Of a stretch of DNA of 64,000 bases, positions 26,026 to 32,399 are shown one piece after another. Origin of the DNA: Pseudomarimonas salicorniae (lineage in GTDB: Bacteria; Pseudomonadota; Gammaproteobacteria; Xanthomonadales; Xanthomonadaceae); assembly GCF_023156535.1 (NCBI RefSeq), contig NZ_JALNMH010000010.1, forward strand, positions 169,504 through 233,503, written 5' to 3'. The translations under genes and the position numbers were made by a program. The stretch's first letter is position 1. Each line of letters begins with the position of its first letter. Below the pieces are notes generated by a model. The model did not search any database, was not told the origin of the DNA, and saw nothing but the letters and a program-made list of their open reading frames with translations.

Positions 26026-27131
26026 GTTTTGCACCCGTGTCCGAGCTGCTCGAGGAGCTGCGCCAGGGGCGCATGGTGGTGATCGTCGACGACGAGGACC
26101 GCGAGAACGAGGGCGACCTGATCATGGCCGCCGAGCTGGTCAAGCCCACCGACATCAACTTCATGGTGACCCACGCGCGCGGTCTGGTCTGCCTGTCGAT
26201 CACCCGCGAGCGCGCGCGCCAGCTCGGGCTGGCGCCGATGGTCCAGCACAACCGCTCCCAGCACCACACCAACTTCACCGTCAGCATCGAGGCTGCCGAG
26301 GGCGTCACCACCGGCATCTCGGCCTATGACCGCGCGCACACCATCCGCACGGCGGTGCGCCCGGATGCCGCGCCCGAGGACCTGCACCAGCCCGGCCACA
26401 TCTTCCCGCTGATGGCCCAGCCGGGCGGCGTGCTGACCCGCGCCGGGCATACCGAAGCAGCCAGCGACCTGGCACGCCTTGCCGGTCTGGAGCCGGCCGG
26501 CGTGCTGGTCGAGATTCTCAACGAGGACGGCAGCATGGCGCGCCGGCCGCAGCTCGAGGTGTTCGCCCGCGAGCACGGCCTGAAGATGGGCTCGATCGAG
26601 GATCTGATCCGCCATCGGCTGGAGACCGAGCACACGGTCGAACGGGTCGACAGCCGGCAGATCGACACCGAGCACGGCCCCTTCACCCTGCACAGCTACC
26701 GCGACCGCCTGGGCGGCGCGCTGCACTTCGCGATGGTGCGCGGCACACCACAGGCCGATTCACCGACCCTGGTGCGCGTGCACGTGAAGAATCCGCTGGC
26801 CGACGTGCTGCGCTGGCGGCGGCCGGATTTCGGCCTGCCGCTCGGCGAGGCGATGGCACAGATCGCCGCCGAAGGCTGCGGCGTGCTGGTGGTGCTGGCC
26901 GAGCAGTTCGAGCCGGAAACCCTGCTGGCACGCGTCCGCGAGGAGCCGGCGCCGGCCAAGGCCGGCCGCGAGGGCGCCCTGCAGCAGTGGCGCCGGAACG
27001 GCGCCGGTGGGCAGATCCTCGCCGACCTAGGCCTTGGCAAGCTGACCGTGCTCGGCACCCCGCGCCGGCAGGTGGGCCTGGCCGGCTACGGGCTGGAGAT
27101 CGTCGGCTACCGCGAGTACGCCAAGGGCTGA
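26022..27131 (+). CDS. ribB: DHBP synthase with degenerate GTP cyclohydrolase II-like domain
   Basis: The 369-aa protein is built like RibBA. The first 200 residues are 3,4-dihydroxy-2-butanone-4-phosphate synthase: 'VIVDDEDRENEGDLIMAAE', 'HARGLVCLSITRERA', 'HTNFTVSIEAAEGVTTGISA' and 'RAGHTEAASDLARLAG'. The second half aligns with GTP cyclohydrolase II ('GPFTLHSYRDRLGGALHFAM') but lacks the zinc-binding cysteine cluster: where C-x10-C-x-C is expected the sequence reads 'VHVKNPLADVLRWRRPDFG'. The RibA half therefore should not be catalytic, as in the RibBX-type proteins described from Shewanella. A separate ribA must exist elsewhere for GTP-dependent riboflavin synthesis. Confidence 0.92.
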   Translation: MSFAPVSELLEELRQGRMVVIVDDEDRENEGDLIMAAELVKPTDINFMVTHARGLVCLSITRERARQLGLAPMVQHNRSQHHTNFTVSIEAAEGVTTGISAYDRAHTIRTAVRPDAAPEDLHQPGHIFPLMAQPGGVLTRAGHTEAASDLARLAGLEPAGVLVEILNEDGSMARRPQLEVFAREHGLKMGSIEDLIRHRLETEHTVERVDSRQIDTEHGPFTLHSYRDRLGGALHFAMVRGTPQADSPTLVRVHVKNPLADVLRWRRPDFGLPLGEAMAQIAAEGCGVLVVLAEQFEPETLLARVREEPAPAKAGREGALQQWRRNGAGGQILADLGLGKLTVLGTPRRQVGLAGYGLEIVGYREYAKG

Positions 27132-27159
27132 GCCAAGGCGGCGCGCGCAGTGCGGGCCG

Positions 27160-28668
27160 CTACTCGAAGCCATCGCCGAAGATCCGGCTGCGGTCGAGCT
27201 CGAAGGCGCCCACGTCGCAGCGTGCGGTGCCATCCAGGTCGCCATCCGAGGGGCGCGGCGTGCGCAGGGTGTCGGTCGCGGTGCAGCGGCTGAAATCGCC
27301 GTCGTCCGGGGCCAGCGCCACACCGGCATCCAGCGCATCGCTGTTCTCGCCCAGCTCGACGAAGGCGATGCCGCGATCACTGAAGCCGTTCGCGACGAGA
27401 TCGGCATTGACCAGGTTGGCGCCGCTGGCGTCGAAGGCGGTGCAGCTGCCATCGGCAAACAGGTTGGCGCCGCCGATCACCACCGGGCCCGGCGCCAGGC
27501 TGATTGCGCAGGCCGCCGCCGCGCCGGTCGGTCCGCCACTGACCTCGCTGGCCACCTGCGCAAACAGGGTGCTATGGGTGTCCTGGATGCGCGCCCCGCG
27601 CACGCTGAGATGGGCGCCCGGGCGGTCCACGCTGGTATCGCCGGCGGCGTTTCCGAAATACGTGACGTTGCGCTGGCGGATGATCGCCGTAGTGCCCTGC
27701 ACGTCGACTGCGCCAGCCTGGCTGGCCTGGTTGCCGATGAAGCTGACGCTGCCGAGGCTGAGCCGGGTCGCTGCCTGCAGGTTGGGAGCGAAGGCATGGA
27801 CCGCGGAGCCGAATGCCGCGGCGTTGCCCAGGAAGCTGCTGCGGGTGATGTCCGCCTCGGGAATGCGCGTGTGCACGGCGCCGCCAAGATCAGCGCGGTT
27901 GCCCTCGAAGGCCACCTCGTCGAGCACCAGCCGGCTGGGGCTGCCGAACTGCACGAGGCCAATCGCCCCGCCGAACCCCGCCGAGGGCGTGGGCGCGGAG
28001 TTGGCGAGGTTGCCGCGGAACAGGCTGCGGCGGATGGTGAGGGTGCCGATCGCGTGTGACAACGCGCCGCCGACCGCGCCGTCCGGCGAGAACACCCGGT
28101 TCTCGGTGAACTGGCTGTCCTCGATGGTCACCGTGCCGTTGAGCGCGACTGCGCCGCCAAACGCACTGTCGCTGCCGCGCAGCTGCTGGCAGTCCGACAT
28201 GCGCACGCGCGTCAGCGTGACCTCTGCGTTGAGGGGCAGGGCGATGCCGTCCAGGCATCCGGGTCCGCTTGCCGAGCCGCCCTGGGCCAGGTCGACATCC
28301 TGCAGGGTGAAGCGCTGCACCGTATCGGCCAGCCGCAGCAGGGCCACGTTGTTGGGCACCGCCGACTCGATGCGCACCCGCTCGCCGTCAAAGTCGATGG
28401 CCGGGCCAATGATCGACACGTCCGGATGGCTGATCGGCGTCGCGTCCAGGCTGGCGCTGATCGTCCGGTTGCCGGCAGGCAGCTGGAGCAGGATGCGCAC
28501 CGGCGTGTTGGCGTCGCTGGTGTTGGCGCTGTCGATAGCGGCACGCAGCGAGCCGGGGCCATCGTCGGCCGCGCTGCTGACCACGATATCGATCGCCGAC
28601 GCGGGCGCTGTGGCGATCAGCAAGGTCAGCGCAGCGGCGAGGCTGTGGCGTGGGAATGGCATGTTCAT
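27160..28668 (-). CDS. Exported parallel-beta-helix-type protein with GDGFE tail
   Basis: The 502-aa exported protein has GAGG 8 nt upstream of its ATG. A signal peptide (MNMPFPRHSLAAALTLLIATAPASA) is followed by 'SSAADDGPGSLRAAIDSANT', the opening typical of CSLREA/choice-of-anchor-type polymorphic outer-membrane-like proteins. Repeated beta-strand units follow ('LTRVRMSDCQQLRG', 'VTIEDSQFTENRVFSP', 'TIRRSLFRGNLANS', 'LVLDEVAFEGNRADLGGAVH', 'ITRSSFLGNAAAFGSAVH', 'LGSVSFIGNQASQAGAV'), consistent with a right-handed beta helix. The end reads 'CDVGAFELDRSRIFGDGFE', a short tail shared in form with two other exported proteins here. It is the second gene of a two-gene unit and a paralogue of the protein at 29294. 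Confidence 0.8.
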   Translation of the reverse strand: MNMPFPRHSLAAALTLLIATAPASAIDIVVSSAADDGPGSLRAAIDSANTSDANTPVRILLQLPAGNRTISASLDATPISHPDVSIIGPAIDFDGERVRIESAVPNNVALLRLADTVQRFTLQDVDLAQGGSASGPGCLDGIALPLNAEVTLTRVRMSDCQQLRGSDSAFGGAVALNGTVTIEDSQFTENRVFSPDGAVGGALSHAIGTLTIRRSLFRGNLANSAPTPSAGFGGAIGLVQFGSPSRLVLDEVAFEGNRADLGGAVHTRIPEADITRSSFLGNAAAFGSAVHAFAPNLQAATRLSLGSVSFIGNQASQAGAVDVQGTTAIIRQRNVTYFGNAAGDTSVDRPGAHLSVRGARIQDTHSTLFAQVASEVSGGPTGAAAACAISLAPGPVVIGGANLFADGSCTAFDASGANLVNADLVANGFSDRGIAFVELGENSDALDAGVALAPDDGDFSRCTATDTLRTPRPSDGDLDGTARCDVGAFELDRSRIFGDGFE

Positions 28669-29126
28669 TCGGCGATCCTCCGGCTGATGCGCTCGGCCAA
28701 GGCCAGCGCGGCGCTGCGCTCGAAGCGCTCCGAGCCGGCCAGGGTCAGCATCCAGTGCGCCTCCGCCCAGCTCAGCGAGTCGCCCTGCGCGCTCAGCGCG
28801 GCGGGCCGGTCAGCCACGCGCAGGTCAAGCTCGGCGCCCGCCTCGCCCAGTCGGCCGAGCTGGCGTTGCACGCGCGCGGTGTCCTTGGCCGGATGCAGGA
28901 CCAGACGCAGCGAGCGCTGCCCGGCCTTGTCGACCAGCAGGCATTCGGATTCGAAGCGCCCGCTGCGCGCCTCGCGGGACAGCGTGGCGTTGCCGGGCAG
29001 GCCGGGATACAGCTGCGACAGCGCGCCGGTTTCGACCAGGGCGCAGGGATCAGCCAGCCAGCGCTCGGCGGGCGCGGCAAGGGCGGCGGCAGGAAGCAGA
29101 GAACAGAGCAGCAAGGCACGGCGCAT
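28665..29126 (-). CDS. Small exported protein, function unknown
   Basis: The 153-aa protein starts at the ATG that has GGAG six bases upstream (MRRALLLCSLLPAAALAA signal peptide); an in-frame ATG at 29138 is less likely. The mature part has two cysteines ('DPCALVETGALSQLYPG' and 'SECLLVDKAGQ') and is otherwise mixed alpha/beta ('RSLRLVLHPAKDTARVQRQL'). No family recognised. Its stop overlaps the downstream start by 4 nt, so it is cotranslated with the beta-helix protein and could be a partner or chaperone for it. That function is inferred only from coupling. Confidence 0.7.
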   Translation of the reverse strand: MRRALLLCSLLPAAALAAPAERWLADPCALVETGALSQLYPGLPGNATLSREARSGRFESECLLVDKAGQRSLRLVLHPAKDTARVQRQLGRLGEAGAELDLRVADRPAALSAQGDSLSWAEAHWMLTLAGSERFERSAALALAERISRRIAE

Positions 29127-29293
29127 GACGCACTCCATGGGGACTTGCAGCGGAGTACGCGAAAACCAAGCGGGCAGCGTCAGCGCCCTTCGGCCACGGC
29201 GCTCAGCCGTAGTCCGGGCCGGCTGGCTGCCCCGGGATGACGCTGGTCGCGCGCTTTCTCCGTACTCCGGGGCAGTCCCAAAGGAATGCCTCC

Positions 29294-30952
29294 ATGACTG
29301 GCCGTTCTGCTCTTCCCCTACCCCCGTTGTTCGCCTCGCTTGCCGGGGTACTGTCCTGTCTGCTGTTTGCCGCCGGCGGTGTCCAAGCGGCCACCCACAC
29401 CGTTACCCAGAACGGTGATGCCGGCATCGGCTCGCTGCGCTGGGCGGTGGAGCAGGCCAACGCAGCCTCAGCCGGAGAGGCGCAGGAGATCCGCTTCTCG
29501 CTGGCCGCGCCGTTCCGGCAGATTATCCTCGCGAGTGAGATCCTGATCACCCATCCGGATGTGTCGATTCATGGCCTTGCCACCGGCGCACTCGACAGTC
29601 CGGGACGGATTCGCATCAGCAGCGTCCGGGGAAGCGGAGTTCTTGAGCTGGGGGCAGCGGTGACGCGCTTCGCACTGCGCGATCTGGACCTTGGTCCGAC
29701 GGTTCGCACCAGCGATCGACGTGGCGGCTGTCTGGACGCCGAAGTAGTCTCGCCAATCTTCAGTCAGATCACCATCGAGCGGGTGGCATTCCTCGGCTGC
29801 ACGGTCAGCGCCGGCCTGGGGCCAGTGGAGGGCGGCGCGCTCTATGCCAATGGAAACGTAGTCATTCGCGATGCCTTGTTCCGCGACAATCGAGCTGAAT
29901 GGCTGGGTAACTCGCAGTCGGTCCGCGGCTTCGCTGCACACGGTGGCGCAGTTGCCATGGAGTTCGGACTGCTGATCGTGATCGGCACGACCTTCGAGCG
30001 AAACACTGCTTCGTCCAACAACCGCGACGGGTTCCGGGGAGCGGGCGGAGGCGCGGTGGCCTACACCGCAGCCAACCGCGGGGGCATGAGCTTTTCCGGC
30101 ACGCTGTTCGTGGAAAACACCGTGCAAGGCACGGATTGCCAGGCAGTACCGCAAGGGGTGTCTGCGTGCTCGGTGTTCGGCGACGGCGGCGCGGTCTTCA
30201 GTCGTGCTTCGTCCACGGTGCTCCGACGCAGCGTCTTCGCCCGCAATCAGGCTTTCGGTGGCTCGGCGGTGCACCAGCGCTCCTACCCTTCGGAAGGATT
30301 TGGCGGCCGCCTCGACCTCGATAACGTGGTCTTCAACGAAGAGAAGGTATATCGCGCTGTGGTGTCACTCCTGGGCGGTTCGGCGCGGCTGCGCCAGCGA
30401 AACGTGACCTACGGCGCAATCGTACTGGCCACTCTGTCGCAGGTGCCGGGCTTCCTGCGCCCGTATTACATGATCGAGCTGGCGGATGCGGGAGCGGACG
30501 TTTCCCATTCGGTTCTGTTCGGACATGTCAGCAACGAGGATGGCAGTGCGGTCGTATGGCCTTTCTGTGACCAGGGCGGTTTCCCAAAACCACCGCCGCC
30601 AATTCAGGGCAACAGCCTGAGCGTGGAGTCGCTCGATTTGGCCATGGGCACGCACAGCTGCGCGTTTCTTGGCGCTACAAGTGTCTCGCTGGCCGATGTC
30701 GGCATTCCGGAAACCGGTCGCTGGGATTTCGAGCCGCGTGGCCTTGCCCTGGAAAATGGCGCTGCCGGCGCACCCAGCCCGTCCGATTGGTCGCGCTGCT
30801 CGCCGACCGACGCCCTCGGGCGCGCCCGCAACATCGATGCGGATGGCGACGGAACGGCAAGTTGTGATGTCGGCGCGCTCGAGGGGCTGGCGATGGAGCC
30901 GGCGATCTTCGCCAATGGCTTCGAGCAGGCCGCCATGGCGCTACTGCGCTGA
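29294..30952 (+). CDS. Exported parallel-beta-helix-type protein with GFE-containing tail
   Basis: The 552-aa protein starts at ATG 29294 (AAAGGA at about 8 nt) with a signal peptide (LPPLFASLAGVLSCLLFAAGGVQA). 'THTVTQNGDAGIGSLRWAVEQ' matches the opening of its divergent neighbour at 27160, as does 'HPDVSIHGLATGALDS' (compare 'HPDVSIIGPAIDF'). Beta-helix-like units follow ('ITIERVAFLGCTVSAG', 'VVIRDALFRDNRAEW', 'GLLIVIGTTFERNTAS'). The end 'CDVGALEGLAMEPAIFANGFE' continues for 8 further residues, so the tail is a variant of the neighbour's GDGFE ending. Codon use and GC content appear lower than in surrounding housekeeping genes. Probably surface-exposed or secreted. Confidence 0.78.
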   Translation: MTGRSALPLPPLFASLAGVLSCLLFAAGGVQAATHTVTQNGDAGIGSLRWAVEQANAASAGEAQEIRFSLAAPFRQIILASEILITHPDVSIHGLATGALDSPGRIRISSVRGSGVLELGAAVTRFALRDLDLGPTVRTSDRRGGCLDAEVVSPIFSQITIERVAFLGCTVSAGLGPVEGGALYANGNVVIRDALFRDNRAEWLGNSQSVRGFAAHGGAVAMEFGLLIVIGTTFERNTASSNNRDGFRGAGGGAVAYTAANRGGMSFSGTLFVENTVQGTDCQAVPQGVSACSVFGDGGAVFSRASSTVLRRSVFARNQAFGGSAVHQRSYPSEGFGGRLDLDNVVFNEEKVYRAVVSLLGGSARLRQRNVTYGAIVLATLSQVPGFLRPYYMIELADAGADVSHSVLFGHVSNEDGSAVVWPFCDQGGFPKPPPPIQGNSLSVESLDLAMGTHSCAFLGATSVSLADVGIPETGRWDFEPRGLALENGAAGAPSPSDWSRCSPTDALGRARNIDADGDGTASCDVGALEGLAMEPAIFANGFEQAAMALLR

Positions 30953-31291
30953 GGCCGTGCGTGCTGGATAGACGGTCTCGCTTCGGATTGGCGCGCTGCT
31001 CGCGCCGCATCGATGGCCGTGTGACGAAGGCCCGCGCCATGGGGTCCCTGAACGACGGTTTGGTGAAACGTCATTGCCGCGGAGTCGGGAATCCAGTTGT
31101 TCGAGTGCCGATCAACGGCTTGCAGAGCAGGAGCTGGACCCCCGCCTTCGCGGGGGTGACGAGGTTTCGAGGATTTAGACTTTCCCCGGACAGCAGTGCG
31201 CCTTCGCGGGCATGACGAGTGTTGTTCTGGCCTCTCCAAGCAGTCCAACCGTGTAGAACACCCTCAACTCACTTCAGCAAGGAACCTGATC
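30953..31291. other. Gene-free stretch with REP-like palindromes
   Basis: This 339-nt gap between the beta-helix gene and a lipoprotein gene has no convincing reading frame. Its right half holds REP-type sequence in both orientations (listed separately). The rest shows nothing I can assign. Confidence 0.6.
31068..31218. repeat. REP-like palindromic elements in both orientations
   Basis: Core element: ACCCCCGC (31138-31145) pairs with GCGGGGGT (31150-31157) around the tetraloop CTTC, followed by GACGA. A degenerate copy in the same orientation is at 31197-31216 (GCGCCTTCGCGGGCATGACG). An opposite-orientation remnant at 31068-31095 contains CGTCATTGCCGCGG and CGGGAATCCAG. This is the 'CCCGCCTTCGCGGG' REP family frequent in gammaproteobacteria, and translating it produces spurious 'RHPREGGG' peptides. 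Confidence 0.75.
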
Positions 31292-31855
31292 ATGAAAACC
31301 TCCCTCATCTGTAGCTCGATGTTGTGCTGCGCGCTGCTGCTTGGCTGCTCAAGCGAAGCGCCCTCCGCTGCCGGCAGCAGCGCAAGCGCCGCGGTGCCCG
31401 CGCGGTCCGCGGGTGCAGATGACGTTCTCCAGGCAAAGTTCGACCTGGAACAGCAGCTGCGCCCGTTCAAGCGCGATGCCCGCGTCTACGAAGATCCCCA
31501 AGTGCTGGCCGCGCTTGAATCCACCCGTCAGGCGCAGACCGCCTGGGTGCAGGCCCGCGACGCGCATCCCGCGCTCTTGCCACTGGTCGAGAAAGCCAAC
31601 GGCCTCATGAGCCAGGCCACGCGCGAGGCCCAGACCGGCGATTCGGCGGTCGCCAAGCGACTGGCTGCCGAAGCCGCGGCGGCCAAGGTGGCGCTGGAGC
31701 AGACAGGCCTGCAACAGCCGGATCTCGCGCCACTGAACCAGGCACGGCAGGACGCCCAGCGCGCCGTGGAGATCGCGGAAATCGAGGCGCTCAAGCGCAT
31801 CCCCGAAGCCCGCGAGCTGGCGCTGCGGCTTGAGGCGTTGATCCAAGCGCAGTAA
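31292..31855 (+). CDS. Putative lipoprotein with helical domain, function unknown
   Basis: The 187-aa protein begins at ATG 31292 with AAGGAA upstream and has a lipoprotein signal (MKTSLICSSMLCCALLLGC). A Ser/Ala linker leads into a nearly all-helical Ala/Gln/Glu/Leu-rich domain ('DDVLQAKFDLEQQLRPFKRD', 'AVAKRLAAEAAAAKVALEQ', 'QDAQRAVEIAEIEALKRIPE') that could form coiled coil. No family recognised. It lies alone between two REP-bearing gaps inside the segment that splits the rib operon. Confidence 0.65.
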   Translation: MKTSLICSSMLCCALLLGCSSEAPSAAGSSASAAVPARSAGADDVLQAKFDLEQQLRPFKRDARVYEDPQVLAALESTRQAQTAWVQARDAHPALLPLVEKANGLMSQATREAQTGDSAVAKRLAAEAAAAKVALEQTGLQQPDLAPLNQARQDAQRAVEIAEIEALKRIPEARELALRLEALIQAQ

Positions 31856-32384
31856 CGTCCCGCGCCCGACGCGCCGCCCGCTGCGGCGCGCGTGGCGTGG
31901 ATCGGCGTCATTGCCCAGGACTGCTTGCCGCGCTCATCGGGCGGGGTTGGTCGTCGTTGAGTGTGGGTTGCGGTGGTCGCCGACTTGGATGGCTTCAATG
32001 GGCGCGAAGTTCGCATTCGCCCCGGTCCCGCTGTAGGAGCCAGCTTGCTGGCGATAGGCGCCCCGGATGGGACGATCGCCAGCAAGCTGGCTCCTACATT
32101 CGGGTGTTGTGGAAGGTCTTCTTTGCGCCCCACATGCGCATTCCAGACGAGGTCACGGCGCATTGATGCTCCGCAGCCGGGAAAGCCCGGTCACTGGGCG
32201 GCCGTGGCATCCGGCCGCCGTGCCAATCGCCAGTTGTCTGCACCCGCCGCCTCGGCGAGTTTCTGCCGTGCCTGAGCGTAGTCGGTCGCGGCGTGCGGCG
32301 TTGCCTGCGCGCGGCACAGGGCAAGGTCCAGCGACGAGGATCTGGCCAAGCCGTCCGGCGCATCCTGCCGGGCTCGGCTGAGCG
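31856..32384. other. Gene-free stretch with long perfect palindrome
   Basis: The left part (31856-32031) shows nothing assignable. A 24-bp inverted repeat occupies 32032-32098. On the minus strand 32191-32384 retains codon-like sequence in a different frame from the adjacent kinase gene (listed separately). Confidence 0.55.
32032..32098. repeat. REP-like palindrome, 24-bp perfect arms
   Basis: Arm 32032-32055 (begins TGTAGGAGCC, contains CAGCTTGCTGG) is perfectly complementary to 32075-32098 across a 19-nt loop. It is the 'TGTAGGAGCCAGC...' repeat family widespread in Pseudomonas and xanthomonads, usually mobilised in trans by REP-associated tyrosine transposases. None is encoded in this window. 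Confidence 0.85.
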
Positions 32385-32399
32385 TCAGTCGCGCCGCAG
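32191..32399 (-). pseudogene. Possible frameshifted C-terminal extension of the TPR kinase
   Basis: Just past the kinase stop (32385-32387) the minus strand stays open in another frame and reads 'LDLALCRAQATPHAATDYAQ' and then 'ARQKLAEAAGADNWRLARR' up to TGA at 32191. Its codons have the G/C-rich third positions of local coding DNA, and the peptide resembles one more TPR helix pair. A single-base indel near 32390-32400 would join it to the kinase and lengthen that protein by about 60 residues. It could equally be chance in GC-rich sequence. Confidence 0.3.

Noticed and set aside
30604..31248. Minus-strand frame with 'RHPREGGG' and 'SNNWIPDSAAM'
   Set aside because: This is the usual spurious translation of REP palindromes running into the antisense of the exported protein gene.
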